Assembly (NCBI RefSeq): GCF_000753795.1 | Contig: NZ_JPEO01000001.1 | Coordinates: 1-64,000 of the forward strand | Source: Shewanella mangrovi | GTDB lineage: Bacteria; Pseudomonadota; Gammaproteobacteria; Enterobacterales; Shewanellaceae | DNA length: 64,000 bases | Direction of reading: 5' to 3' | Shown here: positions 34,283 through 45,349 of the stretch, in pieces | How positions within the stretch are numbered: the first letter of the stretch is position 1 | How the letters are laid out: every line of letters begins with the position of its first letter | The notes under the pieces: model-generated | Seen by the model: the letters and a program-made list of their open reading frames with translations, nothing else | The model's database searches: none | Told to the model about the DNA's origin: nothing | Translations under genes and position numbers: made by a program

Positions 34283-34809
34283 GGCTGCTCCTGTTCGGAT
34301 TTTGGTGTGGTTGGTTCTTTCGGCAAATTATCCGGTCGAATCACTGTGGTGACCTGCTCTTGACCACTGCCAATTGCTTGCAGTTGTTGCTTGTTCAGAT
34401 CGTAGATAATTTTGTCCGCTGACGACATACTGCCGCCTTGTTCCACCTTAGCGTTACCAATCAGTGTGAGCACTCGTTGATTGATATTAAACTGAATTTC
34501 GCTCGCTCTGGCGGTTGTGAGGGAGCCATCTTCCTGCTTTTGGGTAAAGGTTGCGGGTGCGCCCTTAGCGATGAGAATGCGGTCCTCATCTTTTTCTGGT
34601 GAAGAAGCGCTTAGTTCGTCAGCGTTGAGTGTGAGCAAACCTTGGGTCACCACCACCGGGCCACCGTATACCACACGTTTGTTTTTGAGATCAGCAAACT
34701 GTGTCGCGGCTTTAATCTTCACCTCTTGCAATAAATCGATGTTCGCAGCGGTAGCCATCAGACTGGTGGCGCCGAGTAATGCGGCCAGAAGAATTTTATT
34801 TGCTCTCAT
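34279..34809 (-). CDS. lptA: LPS periplasmic bridge protein LptA
   Basis: LptA forms the periplasmic beta-jellyroll bridge carrying LPS to LptD. The 176-residue protein has a signal peptide ending about TAAN and the OstA-like domain ([20 protein letters not shown]...). The ATG at 34809 has AAGG six bases upstream; an in-frame GTG at 34827 is poorly placed. It overlaps the end of lptC by 14 bases and lptB by 4. Confidence 0.93.
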   Translation of the reverse strand: MRANKILLAALLGATSLMATAANIDLLQEVKIKAATQFADLKNKRVVYGGPVVVTQGLLTLNADELSASSPEKDEDRILIAKGAPATFTQKQEDGSLTTARASEIQFNINQRVLTLIGNAKVEQGGSMSSADKIIYDLNKQQLQAIGSGQEQVTTVIRPDNLPKEPTTPKSEQEQP

Positions 34810-35356
34810 AGGTACCTTTAATGTCACTCAACAGTTTCAACTGCTGGGCGTTTAAATCGGCGTAAAGTCCAATACCAGATGCGTGAAATCCGCTGCCTTT
34901 CATAAAAACCTGCTCTTGCGAGGTCATAATCATGGTCGACACATCTAATTCTAGATATTGCGTCGTTAATGAGCGGATTGGATCATCCGGTGTAATGGCG
35001 TCAATCATAACATTATTTTGCAGCACAACCTTATGCTGTGTGCGATTGAGTTGTCCTTGCTCAGCAGACATCTTCCATTGGGCATCACCATTATCGGGGT
35101 AGATATGGTAAATCGGTTGCTCAAATACTGTGGTGTCAGTATCAGCGAAGTGCTCCATATGAGTGGCAGAAACGCGGGTAGCAATTTTGCCATTTTCATC
35201 AAAGCTCACGCTTTTCAGATTGTCAGCAACGTAGTCGGGCTGAGCCTCAGTACTTACAACCGTAGGCTGCTCATTATTGCGCTTGGTTTGTACTTGCCAG
35301 TACAACACAATGGCAGCAGCAAAAAAGGCGATGATGGCCAACGTTACGCGGTTCAT
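34796..35356 (-). CDS. lptC: LPS export protein LptC
   Basis: LptC is a bitopic inner-membrane protein that receives LPS from LptBFG and passes it to LptA. One N-terminal membrane helix (about 4-21) is followed by a periplasmic OstA-like jellyroll (TRVSATHMEHFADTDTTVFE region). 186 residues, near the usual length. The start overlaps the kdsC stop (ATGA). Confidence 0.92.
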   Translation of the reverse strand: MNRVTLAIIAFFAAAIVLYWQVQTKRNNEQPTVVSTEAQPDYVADNLKSVSFDENGKIATRVSATHMEHFADTDTTVFEQPIYHIYPDNGDAQWKMSAEQGQLNRTQHKVVLQNNVMIDAITPDDPIRSLTTQYLELDVSTMIMTSQEQVFMKGSGFHASGIGLYADLNAQQLKLLSDIKGTYESK

Positions 35357-35907
35357 ATACTCATTCCATGGGCACTCGCGAGCAGATTTTGGCTGAGCAA
35401 AAGCAGATCTGCAAGTTCTCGCACCGCACCAAAGCCACCGTTAATGGTTGTGACCATATCGGCTTGTTTTTTCACTTGTGGGTGGCCATCCGCCACACAA
35501 ACGCCTAAGCCGACTTGCTGCATTACTGGCAGGTCAACCATATCGTCGCCGATATAGGCGACCTGCTCTGGCGCGATCTGATAGATGTTCAGCAACTCGT
35601 TAAATGGTTCGAGTTTGTTGTCGATTCCTTGGTAAATATGCTGCACGCCCAAGGCAGTCATGCGACGTTCAACAATTTGCGATTTGCGGCCAGTGATCAC
35701 CGCAACATGAATGCCGCTCGATTGCAGTGCTTTAATACCGTAGCCGTCACGAGTGTGGAATGCTTTTAATTCCTCACCCTGATTTCCAATATAGATGCGG
35801 CCGTCAGAGAACACACCATCAACGTCGCAGATCAACAAGCGGATCTGCCGTGCCTTTTGCCAAACTTCAGCATCAACTGGACCGTAAAAGGTTGGATGTT
35901 GTGTCAC
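35353..35907 (-). CDS. kdsC: 3-deoxy-manno-octulosonate-8-phosphatase
   Basis: KdsC dephosphorylates Kdo-8-phosphate in the route to the LPS inner core. The 184-residue HAD-family enzyme lacks a cap domain. Motif I is ICDVDGVFSDG with the two catalytic Asp residues, motif II Thr is in AVITGRKS, and the GDDMVDLP motif binds magnesium. It overlaps kdsD by 4 bases and lptC by 4, giving a tightly coupled kdsD-kdsC-lptCAB run. Confidence 0.95.
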   Translation of the reverse strand: MTQHPTFYGPVDAEVWQKARQIRLLICDVDGVFSDGRIYIGNQGEELKAFHTRDGYGIKALQSSGIHVAVITGRKSQIVERRMTALGVQHIYQGIDNKLEPFNELLNIYQIAPEQVAYIGDDMVDLPVMQQVGLGVCVADGHPQVKKQADMVTTINGGFGAVRELADLLLLSQNLLASAHGMSI

Positions 35908-36881
35908 ATTACCCCCGCATTGACTAAATCAAGCATATTGAGTGCTCCAATAGGCTGCTGTTGTTTATCCACCACAATCAGGCCATTGATGCTGCGATCA
36001 TCCATGATTTTCAGTGCTTCTGCCGCCAAAATTGAATCGCTGACGGAGGTACAGTTACGCGTCATCACCTCGGAAATTAAGGTCTGACGTAGATTTACTT
36101 CTGCATCAATGACACGGCGTAAATCACCATCGGTGAAGATACCGACTAACTGCTGCTGTTCGTTGACAATGGCTGTCATGCCAAGGCCTTTACGGGAAAT
36201 CTCGTACAAGGCTTCAGTGATACTAATATTGTCGCGTACGATCGGCGTATCGTCACCTTTATGCATGATATCGCAGACCTTCAGCAGCAATTTACGTCCG
36301 AGCGCGCCACCTGGATGTGACATCGCAAAGTCATCTTTAGTAAAGCCTTTCGCCTGTAAAAGCGCAATGGCTAAGGCATCTCCCATCACCAGCGTCGCGG
36401 TGGTACTGGATGTTGGCGCCAATCCCAGTGGACAAGCCTCTTCCAGCACCTTTATGCAAAGATGCAACTGCGAATGCTTGGCCATGGTGGATTCGGGATT
36501 TCCGGTCATGGCAATGACCGGAATGCCTTGCCGTTTAATGACTGGCATCAAGGTCAATATTTCGTGAGACTCCCCCGAATTGGAGATAGTCAACACGATA
36601 TCATTTTCACTGAGTACGCCCAGATCACCATGACTGGCTTCACCTGGATGCACAAAAAAAGAGGGTGTGCCGGTACTTGAGAGTGTGGCGGAAATTTTGT
36701 TGCCAACATGGCCGGACTTACCCATGCCCATGACCACTACTTTGCCTGCACATTGCAGGATCATCTGGCAGGCGCTGGCGAATTCATCTGAATCGACATA
36801 TTGATACAGATGTTCTAACGCCTGCTTTTCAATATCGATAACCTTGCGCCCCCAATGACGCAGTTGACTTGCATCTGTCAT
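35904..36881 (-). CDS. kdsD: Arabinose-5-phosphate isomerase
   Basis: KdsD converts ribulose-5-phosphate to arabinose-5-phosphate for Kdo synthesis. The 325-residue protein has an N-terminal SIS domain (about 40-175; GMGKSGHVGNKISATLSSTG, SNSGESHEI) and two CBS domains (about 205-325). It is the first gene of the minus-strand Kdo/LPS export operon; its promoter should lie in the long divergent region to the right. Confidence 0.95.
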   Translation of the reverse strand: MTDASQLRHWGRKVIDIEKQALEHLYQYVDSDEFASACQMILQCAGKVVVMGMGKSGHVGNKISATLSSTGTPSFFVHPGEASHGDLGVLSENDIVLTISNSGESHEILTLMPVIKRQGIPVIAMTGNPESTMAKHSQLHLCIKVLEEACPLGLAPTSSTTATLVMGDALAIALLQAKGFTKDDFAMSHPGGALGRKLLLKVCDIMHKGDDTPIVRDNISITEALYEISRKGLGMTAIVNEQQQLVGIFTDGDLRRVIDAEVNLRQTLISEVMTRNCTSVSDSILAAEALKIMDDRSINGLIVVDKQQQPIGALNMLDLVNAGVM

Positions 36882-37567
36882 AGTCTTTACTCGTCCAATG
36901 CAGCTATCGTATTTTTGCTACTGCAGCTAACTCTTTCTTGGCCATGGCGCTTAGGTTGTTTGGCTACTAGGAGTAGCAAATCGTTACAATACAGCTAACA
37001 ACTTAAACCACCACTGCCTATTGGTTTAATAAATGCAACAATGAGGTGCATTTTGGATATTAATTCTTTCTGAATGAAACAATTCCAATCAGCATTGCAA
37101 TGTACATCACTCTGAATACGCGCCAGCGATAACCTCGATGTTATCATCAGTACCTTTGCCGCTAACATCAGGAATAGTTAAATAATTGCATGATTATAGT
37201 CGATTTTTTCTATTAGATATTGTTATGGCGCAAGGATTATGCTGCACAAAACACAGATGATGCTACTCAAGTTAAATCGACTTTTCTGAAATTCACAGCA
37301 TTGTCGCTGCATTTGCTTTAAATGAAAAGAGCAGAGGCCCGGCTTTGGGGCATCAGTTGTTTGCAACAACTAAATTGCGTACAATTCTTTGCCCACAGAT
37401 GAGCGTCTTTTTGGTCATTCGACCATTCAGGCGAAGTTCAGAGATCAGTTGCTAGCATGCAGCTAAGTTGGGATGAAAGGGAATGGAATCATTCATCTCG
37501 CGCTACACTGCAGAAGAGTGACGCCAATTTCAAAATTCCTGTTCAGGATTTTCAAACGGATTCAGAC
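36882..37567. other. Divergent intergenic region kdsD to mlaF
   Basis: About 690 bases without a supported gene. It carries an inverted repeat GATAAC-CTCGAT-GTTATC (37128-37145), a promoter candidate for the mla operon (37357-37385), and presumably the kdsD promoter near 36900. An open frame upstream of mlaF from 37457 is in frame with it but is unlike the family N-terminus. Confidence 0.65.
37357..37385 (+). promoter_or_regulatory. Candidate sigma-70 promoter of the mla operon
   Basis: TTGTTT and TACAAT with a 17-base spacer, about 180 bases before the mlaF ATG. Predicted by eye. Confidence 0.4.
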
Positions 37568-38380
37568 ATGAGCCAAGAACAGACCGCATTGGTCGAAGTC
37601 AACAACCTCCGTTTCAGTCGAGGCTCGCGGGTGATTTACGACGATATTAGTCTCAAGATCCCCAAAGGCAAAGTGACTGCAATCATGGGGCCGAGCGGCA
37701 TTGGTAAAACGACCCTACTGAAATTGATCGGTGGCCAGTTAACCCCTGATAAAGGGGAAGTGCTGTTTGACGGACAAAATATCCATAAATTGAGTCGCAA
37801 TGCGTTATTTGAAGCGCGTAAGCGGATGAGCATGTTGTTCCAAAGTGGAGCGCTATTCACGGATATGAATGTCTTTGACAACGTAGCGTTTGCCCTCAGA
37901 GAACATTCGGAACTGCCCGAAGCCATTATTCGTCGTATTGTGTTAATGAAGCTGCAAGCCGTTGGTTTACGCGGTGCCGCACAATTAATGCCGAGCGAAT
38001 TATCTGGTGGGATGCAACGCCGCGCAGCTCTTGCTCGCGCCATTGCCCTAGAACCAGAAATGGTGCTTTACGATGAACCCTTTACCGGCCAAGACCCAAT
38101 CTCGATGGGGGTTTTGGTTAAGCTGATTAAAGATTTGTCTGATGCGTTGTCGCTGACATCCGTTGTCGTGTCGCACGATGTGTCGGAAGTGCTCAGTATT
38201 GCTGATTATGTCTATGTGATAGCTGAACAGCGTATTATCGCACATGGTACGCCGCAGCAGTTGCGCCAGTCAGATAATCCGCAGTTACGTCAGTTTATCG
38301 ATGGTGAGCCTGATGGCCCTGTGCCATTCCATTTCCCTGCGGATGCATATAAAGAGGAGCTGTTGGGTGCACATGATTGA
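37568..38380 (+). CDS. mlaF: Phospholipid transport ATPase MlaF
   Basis: MlaF is the ABC ATPase of the MlaFEDB complex, which keeps outer-membrane lipid asymmetry. With the ATG at 37568 ([14 protein letters not shown]) the protein has 270 residues, close to E. coli MlaF; a longer frame from 37457 adds 37 unlikely residues. Walker A is [10 protein letters not shown], signature [15 protein letters not shown], Walker [14 protein letters not shown]. The stop overlaps mlaE by 8 bases. Confidence 0.94.
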   Translation: MSQEQTALVEVNNLRFSRGSRVIYDDISLKIPKGKVTAIMGPSGIGKTTLLKLIGGQLTPDKGEVLFDGQNIHKLSRNALFEARKRMSMLFQSGALFTDMNVFDNVAFALREHSELPEAIIRRIVLMKLQAVGLRGAAQLMPSELSGGMQRRAALARAIALEPEMVLYDEPFTGQDPISMGVLVKLIKDLSDALSLTSVVVSHDVSEVLSIADYVYVIAEQRIIAHGTPQQLRQSDNPQLRQFIDGEPDGPVPFHFPADAYKEELLGAHD

Positions 38381-39149
38381 TTCGATAACTGCGCTGGGCG
38401 CCCGCGCGATTAATCTCGTCCGAGGGATGGGACAAGCCGGCATTATGCTATGGGGCGCGTTAGTACAGGTGCCACGAGTGAAAAAGGGGACGCCGCTGCT
38501 GATCAAGCAGATCTATGTGGTGGGTGTGCAGTCAATGATTATTGTGGTGGTCTCAGGCCTGTTCATCGGCATGGTACTGGCGCTGCAGGGCTACACTATC
38601 CTTGTGGACTTTGGTACTGAGCAAAGCTTGGGACCATTAGTGGCGCTTAGTCTGCTGCGTGAATTAGGGCCGGTAGTGACCGCGTTGCTCTTTGCTGGCC
38701 GTGCCGGGTCGGCATTAACCGCAGAACTGGGCTTGATGAAAAGCACCGAGCAGCTATCAAGCTTGGAGATGATGGCCGTTGACCCGCTAAGGCAAGTCAT
38801 CGCCCCACGTTTCTGGGCCGGTCTTATCAGTATGCCGTTGCTGTCACTGATGTTTGTTGCTGTCGGGGTTTATGGCGGCTATTTGGTTGGTGTGTCGTGG
38901 AAAGGTATTGATGACGGTGCATTCTGGTCAATTTTACAAGCGGCCGTTGAGTGGCGTCAGGATATTGTGAACTGTTTGATTAAAAGCGTGGTATTTGCTT
39001 GGGTGGTGACGTGGATTTCGTTATATCGCGGCTACCATTCAACCCCTAATCCAGAAGGGATTAGTCGCGCGACCACGCAAACAGTGGTGCAATCGAGTTT
39101 GGCTGTTTTAGCCTTGGATTTTCTGTTGACCGCATTGATGTTTGGTTAA
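38373..39149 (+). CDS. mlaE: Phospholipid transport permease MlaE
   Basis: MlaE is the inner-membrane permease of the Mla system. The 258-residue protein has about five hydrophobic segments and the family blocks [34 protein letters not shown] and the C-terminal [21 protein letters not shown] chose the ATG at 38373 inside the mlaF end (coupled); a GTG two codons earlier is possible. Confidence 0.94.
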   Translation: MIDSITALGARAINLVRGMGQAGIMLWGALVQVPRVKKGTPLLIKQIYVVGVQSMIIVVVSGLFIGMVLALQGYTILVDFGTEQSLGPLVALSLLRELGPVVTALLFAGRAGSALTAELGLMKSTEQLSSLEMMAVDPLRQVIAPRFWAGLISMPLLSLMFVAVGVYGGYLVGVSWKGIDDGAFWSILQAAVEWRQDIVNCLIKSVVFAWVVTWISLYRGYHSTPNPEGISRATTQTVVQSSLAVLALDFLLTALMFG

Positions 39150-39199
39150 GCCAAACGATGCGTTCACCTTTGATAAAGATAAGTGATTGGTAACGGATT

Positions 39200-39667
39200 A
39201 TGGTGACTAAAAAGATAGAGTTGCTGGTTGGTTTGTTCTTGCTGGCTGGGCTGTTGGCCTTTTTGGCATTGGTTTACAAGGTAGCCAATGTGGACGTAAG
39301 TACCAGTAGCGATACATATACGCTCAGAGCCGAGTTTACCAATATCGGTGGACTCAAAGTGCGTTCGCCAGTGAAAGTTGGTGGTGTGGTCGTGGGGCGT
39401 GTAAGCGCCATCAGTTTAGATCCTGAAAAACTCGAACCCGTGGTCACCATGACAATGGACAAGCAGTACGACAAATTTCCAGAAACCAGTTCTGTGTCTG
39501 TACTGACATCTGGTTTGTTGGGTGAGCAATATCTTGGGCTAACCCCTGGTTTTATGGATGACGGTATCTCCATACTGAAAGATGGTGATCGCATCGATGA
39601 TACGCATTCTGCCATGGTGCTAGAGGACCTTATCGGTCAATTCCTCTATAGCAGCAAGGATAAGTAG
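39200..39667 (+). CDS. mlaD: MCE-domain lipid-binding protein MlaD
   Basis: MlaD is anchored by one N-terminal helix (about 6-27) and forms a periplasmic hexameric MCE ring through which lipids pass. The 155-residue protein has the MCE domain (about 38-115) with FTNIGGLKVRSPVKVGGVVVGRV and ends SMVLEDLIGQ-like (AMVLEDLIGQFLY). It is 50 bases after mlaE. Confidence 0.94.
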   Translation: MVTKKIELLVGLFLLAGLLAFLALVYKVANVDVSTSSDTYTLRAEFTNIGGLKVRSPVKVGGVVVGRVSAISLDPEKLEPVVTMTMDKQYDKFPETSSVSVLTSGLLGEQYLGLTPGFMDDGISILKDGDRIDDTHSAMVLEDLIGQFLYSSKDK

Positions 39668-39676
39668 GAGTAGAAA

Positions 39677-40333
39677 ATGAAGAAGTTTATATCTGCGCTG
39701 TTGTTCAGCTTAGCAGCGACTGTGACAACGCAAGCCGTTGCGACAGAGCATAAAGATTACAAAGACCCATATGTCATGATCAAAGATGTAGCGGATCACA
39801 CCTTTGCTCGTTTTGAACATGATAAGGCACTGATCAAGAAAGACCCTAACCATCTAAAAGTCATCGTGACAGAAGAGATGCTGCCTTACATTGATAGCCG
39901 TTATGCGTCATACAAAGTATTAGGGACTTATTTGCGTCAAACCACTAAAGAGCAGCGCGATGAATTTAGCGCGGCATTTGAAGGTTATCTGGTGTCTACC
40001 TATGCTCAGGCATTTACTGAATACACAGATCAGAAAGTGGAATTTGGCCACGCCAGCGATTTTGCCGGTGAGAAGATAGTGGAAGTGCCAGTACAAATTG
40101 TGGAAAATGGCCGTCCGCCGATTAAGCTACAGTTTAAAGCGCGTCGTCAAAACGATGATACGTGGAAAGCGTTTGACCTAGTGGCAGAAGGCATCAGTTT
40201 GTTAAATTCAAAACAAACTGAAATTACCGGTCTGATCCGCTCTAAAGGTATTGATGAAGTGATTAGCATGTTGAAAGAAAAAGCTAATACCGCTATCGAT
40301 ATGAACGGCCCTAAAGGTAAGGACGCGCTGTAA
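39677..40333 (+). CDS. mlaC: Periplasmic phospholipid-binding protein MlaC
   Basis: MlaC shuttles phospholipid between the outer-membrane MlaA complex and MlaD. The 218-residue protein has a signal peptide (about 1-22, ending QAVA) and the Ttg2D/MlaC domain (LPYIDSRYASYKVLGTYLRQ; WKAFDLVAEGISLL). The stop shares bases with the mlaB ATG (TAATG), so translation is coupled. Confidence 0.93.
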   Translation: MKKFISALLFSLAATVTTQAVATEHKDYKDPYVMIKDVADHTFARFEHDKALIKKDPNHLKVIVTEEMLPYIDSRYASYKVLGTYLRQTTKEQRDEFSAAFEGYLVSTYAQAFTEYTDQKVEFGHASDFAGEKIVEVPVQIVENGRPPIKLQFKARRQNDDTWKAFDLVAEGISLLNSKQTEITGLIRSKGIDEVISMLKEKANTAIDMNGPKGKDAL

Positions 40334-40605
40334 TGCAATTTGAACCGCAGGGTAACACTTGTCGTTTGATGGGGCGCTTGAGCCAGCAGGATGTCAAAGA
40401 CCTCTGGCCTCAACGCCAAAGCTTAGTGGCGGACAATATTCAAGTGCTCGATCTCAGCGCGCTGGAATATGTTGATAGCGCCGGGATGGCGTTTTTGATG
40501 GAGTTGCTGAGCCAGGCAAAAGGAACACTGGTACTGAAAGCACCCTCTGAACAGGTAAAAAAACTGGTTTCGTTATACGATTTAGAAGCCTTTTTTACAG
40601 AGTAA
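40333..40605 (+). CDS. mlaB: STAS-domain protein MlaB
   Basis: MlaB is a cytoplasmic STAS protein that binds MlaF and stabilises the transporter. The 90-residue protein has the STAS pattern DLSALEYVDSAGMAFLMEL with the serine at the phosphorylation-like position. The start overlaps the mlaC stop. Confidence 0.9.
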   Translation: MQFEPQGNTCRLMGRLSQQDVKDLWPQRQSLVADNIQVLDLSALEYVDSAGMAFLMELLSQAKGTLVLKAPSEQVKKLVSLYDLEAFFTE

Positions 40606-40629
40606 CGTCAGCGAACAAGGTTAATTCCA

Positions 40630-40884
40630 ATGGATACCAAAGAGATAGAACAACTGCTTCAGCAGGCGCTGAACCTAGCCGAAGTCTACGTGACGGCGGA
40701 AGGTACCCATTTTAAGATTGTAGCGGTAGGCGAGTGCTTCGATGGCATGAGCAAAATTAAGCAACAACAGGCTATTTACGCGCCTTTAATGGATCGCATT
40801 ACCAGTGGTGAGTTACACGCACTGAGTATCAAAACCTTCACTCCCGAACAGTGGCAGCGGGAAAAAATCTTCAACATGCCCTAG
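40630..40884 (+). CDS. ibaG: BolA-family iron-sulfur-associated protein IbaG
   Basis: IbaG is a BolA-like protein linked to acid stress and Fe-S partnering with monothiol glutaredoxin. The 84-residue protein has the class II KH-like BolA fold with the conserved His in HFKIVAVGECF and the downstream HALSIKTFTPEQW. It lies between mlaB and murA, the conserved place in gammaproteobacteria. Confidence 0.93.
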   Translation: MDTKEIEQLLQQALNLAEVYVTAEGTHFKIVAVGECFDGMSKIKQQQAIYAPLMDRITSGELHALSIKTFTPEQWQREKIFNMP

Positions 40885-42159
<1,275 letters not shown>

Positions 42160-42180
42160 GTGTTTGCAGTTTTCCCCATA

Positions 42181-42208
42181 AAAACCACTCATCTTTGAGT
42201 GGTTTTTT
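42181..42208 (+). terminator. Intrinsic terminator after murA
   Basis: AAAACCACTCA-TCTT-TGAGTGGTTTTTT. A-run on the other side allows some function for the convergent gene too. Confidence 0.92.
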
Positions 42209-42228
42209 GCTTTGGTAACGCTGTATCT

Positions 42229-43200
42229 TTACAGCTGAGTTCCTATGGCCTTAATGCAGTTTCTGCCTGATACTTTTGCCAGTGCCAATGCTTCATCGGT
42301 TTTATCCAACCATTTATCTGGGCTTTGCAGCTCTTCCGTTAATTCGCAAATACCGATGCTGACCGTGACTTTTATTTTTCGGCTGTTATAGGTAAATTCG
42401 GCGGCTTCAATTTCCGCTCTAACACGCTCTGCCTGAATGGCACTTTCAGTTGCTGAGCTATGATTCAAAATGATACCTAAGGTTTCACCGCCATAGCGAC
42501 CGCCAATATCTGTGGTCCGCAAGTTCTTTTTCATCACATGGGCAACGTGTTGAATAGCGCGGTCGCCAGCAATATGGCCATAAGTTTCATTGATCTGTTT
42601 CAGATGATCTAAATCGATCAATAGCATACTGACCGGCTCGCAATAACGGTTAAAGCGCTCAAATTCCTGCACCGCATTTTGTAGCCAATAGCGGCGGTTA
42701 AGCAGCAAGGTTAAGGCGTCGGTTTGATTATGCAGCTGTAGTTTGTCTGTTGCGTTATCGAGTTGCATCTTGTTAATCGCCACATCGGTAACGTCATACA
42801 CAATCATACTCAGGTGGGTGATTTGTCCCGTCAGCGATGATAGTGGCAGTAAGGTAATGTTTTGAAACATAAATTCGGCCCGTCCGGTGATGGGACGGTA
42901 GTTGCGGAATTTGAACACGTAAGGACGTTGTTCCCAACTAATAAAAGCCTGATTATTTAACAGAAAGACAGATTCCATTTTCTGCTTAAGCCAAGTCGCT
43001 GGCAGATCATCAAAACGGTCAAATAGATTGGAGCCTTTAATATCATTGGGTGAAATACCGCTGTGGTTTTCCATAAAACCATTCCACAACTGAATATTGT
43101 ATTGGCGGTCAAGCACCACTAGGCCAACTTCAATGGTTTGCACCATATCGATTAGCCAATGAAGTTCATTCATCGCGTTGAGGTCGTCTACTTTACTCAT
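42229..43200 (-). CDS. PAS-GGDEF protein with degenerate GGETL active site
   Basis: Residues about 15-140 form a PAS-like sensor (VVLDRQYNIQLWNGFM), and 155-320 a GGDEF domain with LTLLLNRRYW and DLDHLKQINETYGH. The signature loop reads YGGETLG instead of GG(D/E)EF: Glu at position 3 is kept, but the metal-binding Glu at position 4 is Thr and Phe is Leu. Diguanylate cyclase activity is therefore doubtful; a GTP- or c-di-GMP-sensing role is an alternative. The ATG is 17 bases after the stop of the REC-CheC gene, so the two form one transcription unit. Confidence 0.85.
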   Translation of the reverse strand: MSKVDDLNAMNELHWLIDMVQTIEVGLVVLDRQYNIQLWNGFMENHSGISPNDIKGSNLFDRFDDLPATWLKQKMESVFLLNNQAFISWEQRPYVFKFRNYRPITGRAEFMFQNITLLPLSSLTGQITHLSMIVYDVTDVAINKMQLDNATDKLQLHNQTDALTLLLNRRYWLQNAVQEFERFNRYCEPVSMLLIDLDHLKQINETYGHIAGDRAIQHVAHVMKKNLRTTDIGGRYGGETLGIILNHSSATESAIQAERVRAEIEAAEFTYNSRKIKVTVSIGICELTEELQSPDKWLDKTDEALALAKVSGRNCIKAIGTQL

Positions 43201-43216
43201 TGTGTGTTTGCCGCCC

Positions 43217-44218
43217 TTACTCCATTAAATAGCCTAACTTGAACTCCAGTGTCGGCATGGAGTCTTCGGTGAACAGTAGTAGTAAATCGCACTCTACATT
43301 GTGGCCTTCAATTTGATAGTTGATCTCCATCGCCAAGGTACGGTTCCAGCGACCAGAGTTATCGTGAATAAGATCATTAACGGTGCAATGCCTGCCTAGT
43401 ACGACCGGATGCGATTGGCTGAAATGCATATCGAGTTGCGCTGAAATGCCATTGAGAAAAGCGCCTATTAGCACATTGCCGGTATCCATCATCACTTCAA
43501 TTTCAGTGTTAGGATTTTCCGGATTACTCATATTCATTAACTTGGCCATATCGGCAAAGCTGCTGTCGTGAAACAGCAATAACGCTTCTCCAGCGATACC
43601 AGCGCCGATAAATCCTTGGCACAAGGCGGAAATTTTCGACTCACTCTCAGTCGCTTTCAGCGCCATGGTCAACTCACTCACTTCGAGCACATTGACGTTG
43701 GGAATGGGCAGCAGCACGAATACATCTAACAGCTTCGACAGCAGATCGGCGGCGCGTCCCATGGCGACGTTAGCCACTTCTTGGCAGGCATCGCGCAAAT
43801 CCACTTTGAGCATCGGGTTGTCATTACTGGCAGGCTGCTCTTTCAGTGCTAAGGTCAGAATGCCGTATTCTTCCAAGATATTGGTAATCGCGCCTGCGCT
43901 GACCGGTTTTTGAATAAAGTCGAGCGCACCAAGCGCTTTCACCCGCTGATGAGCTTGGATTTGAATATCGCCAGATACCACGATGATCATTGCCGGCAGG
44001 TCATGTTGTTGTACGGTACGCAGCACTTCATAACCATCCATCACCGGCATGTTCAGATCGAGAAACACGATTTCGCCTTTGCCCGCTTTGATCGCTTCTA
44101 TCCCTTCAGCACCATTGGTGGCATAGGTCACTTCGACATCCCATTCTTTGGGTAGGGTGCGCGCCATCTGTTTGCGCGCTAACGCTGAGTCATCGCATAT
44201 CAGCACCGGAATGGTCAT
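43217..44218 (-). CDS. Response regulator fused to a CheC-type phosphatase domain
   Basis: The N-terminal receiver (about 1-120) has the DD pair in VLICDDSALARKQ and phospho-Asp in EIVFLDLNMPVMDG. The C-terminal domain (about 145-330) belongs to the CheC/CheX family, with DACQEVANVAMGRAADLL matching the E-x2-N helix, and a second helix MMDTGNVLIGAFLNG with Asp in place of Glu. It probably removes phosphate from CheY-like proteins under control of its own phosphorylation. I chose the ATG at 44218 (MTIPVLICDD); GGAGAG lies about 12 bases upstream. Coupled with the PAS-GGDEF gene. Confidence 0.87.
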   Translation of the reverse strand: MTIPVLICDDSALARKQMARTLPKEWDVEVTYATNGAEGIEAIKAGKGEIVFLDLNMPVMDGYEVLRTVQQHDLPAMIIVVSGDIQIQAHQRVKALGALDFIQKPVSAGAITNILEEYGILTLALKEQPASNDNPMLKVDLRDACQEVANVAMGRAADLLSKLLDVFVLLPIPNVNVLEVSELTMALKATESESKISALCQGFIGAGIAGEALLLFHDSSFADMAKLMNMSNPENPNTEIEVMMDTGNVLIGAFLNGISAQLDMHFSQSHPVVLGRHCTVNDLIHDNSGRWNRTLAMEINYQIEGHNVECDLLLLFTEDSMPTLEFKLGYLME

Positions 44219-44376
44219 AAACAGCGGCTCTCCATGTGGCAAATTCCTGAGTGGCCAACAAGATTGGCCCGCGAGGCTTTAAGTATAAGAATAAATTTGG
44301 GATTACGTCGGCAAAGGCTAGCAAGCAATTGTTGAAGACCGCTTAATTATCCTGATTGAGCAGTGTAACAGTCCTT

Positions 44377-45201
44377 TTAGTGTACCGTCGTGAGCGACAT
44401 CCCTTTGATGATATTGAGACATTCAGCATAAGCCGTGGGTTGTGACAAGTTGAGTGACAGCTGTTGTTGACGCGACTGCTTTGCGACCAATGCCGCGATT
44501 TTCAGTTGCCGCTGTGCCACGGTGGCAAGAGACTGTGGCGAACCATCCGGCGACTGAATATCCAGCACTGGCATCGCAAACAAACCATACTGATCGGCTA
44601 ACTGGCGGTTTTGCTGACTATCGGCGGAGTAAGGATTGATGACCACCAACAGATTAGGCATAGATAGCTGTTGGTTGGCGATCATTTCCATGACCAGTGC
44701 TGCGGTTTGATTTTCGCTGATCAACACCCAACCGCCGGGATATTGCTGCATCATGGGCGATACTTGCTCAATAAGCTCAGCAAGATATCGTTGCTGTTGT
44801 TGCCGCAGCTGTTGCCATTCATCTGCACTACGATGCTGCGTTGGTTTGGCGCCCGTGTCGGCGATTTTACCGTCCCCAGCCTTGCTAACATCTTCCGCTT
44901 TGGTGGTGAAATTGAGCTTTGTTGGGCGTTGCGGGGCTGACACACTAAATGTTGCCCAGCCCGATAATGGCAGCTCGGTTCTGAGGTAGGTAATTAGCCC
45001 GGGTGCATCCGCCGTTTGTCCTAACGAGGGGAGTAACAATACTGAACCATGTTGCTTTCTGCCTTCCCAAGGTTGCACTAACACTGTGGTTTGCTGGCCT
45101 TGAACTTCAATGGTGTTACGTTGTGGGTCGCCTACAGCGCTGCTTTGTGCCATCGCGGGCAGCGCTAACATCGCGCAGCAGAGTAACCAGCATCTCATCA
45201 T
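44377..45201 (-). CDS. DUF3530 family secreted protein
   Basis: A 274-residue protein with a signal peptide (about 1-18, ending PAMA) and an alpha/beta-hydrolase-like body: GSVLLLPSLGQ near residue 55 and WVLISENQTAALVMEMI near 160. DUF3530 proteins are uncharacterised. The middle (about 95-125) is charged and Lys/Asp rich, probably a loop. It is a single gene, divergent from nothing and ending before the REC-CheC gene. Confidence 0.8.
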   Translation of the reverse strand: MMRCWLLCCAMLALPAMAQSSAVGDPQRNTIEVQGQQTTVLVQPWEGRKQHGSVLLLPSLGQTADAPGLITYLRTELPLSGWATFSVSAPQRPTKLNFTTKAEDVSKAGDGKIADTGAKPTQHRSADEWQQLRQQQQRYLAELIEQVSPMMQQYPGGWVLISENQTAALVMEMIANQQLSMPNLLVVINPYSADSQQNRQLADQYGLFAMPVLDIQSPDGSPQSLATVAQRQLKIAALVAKQSRQQQLSLNLSQPTAYAECLNIIKGMSLTTVH

Positions 45202-45296
45202 TCAGCACACCTTTTTAGCCACGTTTAGCAGCCGAGAATTGGCTGCAAGCGGTTCCATTATAGAAACTATCGGCCTGTTTGGCATGATGCTAAATA

Positions 45297-45326
45297 AAAC
45301 AAAGCCCGCTTTTTGCGGGCTTTGTT
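45297..45326 (-). terminator. Intrinsic terminator after rapA
   Basis: On the minus strand AAAGCCCGC-AAAAA-GCGGGCTTT followed by GTTTTATTT, 24 bases past the rapA stop. Confidence 0.85.
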
Positions 45327-45349
45327 GGCAGAGTCGTGACCGCTATCGG

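Noticed and set aside
37457..37567. N-terminal extension of MlaF
   Set aside because: In frame, but 37 extra residues are unlike the family and the 270-residue product from 37568 has the expected length.
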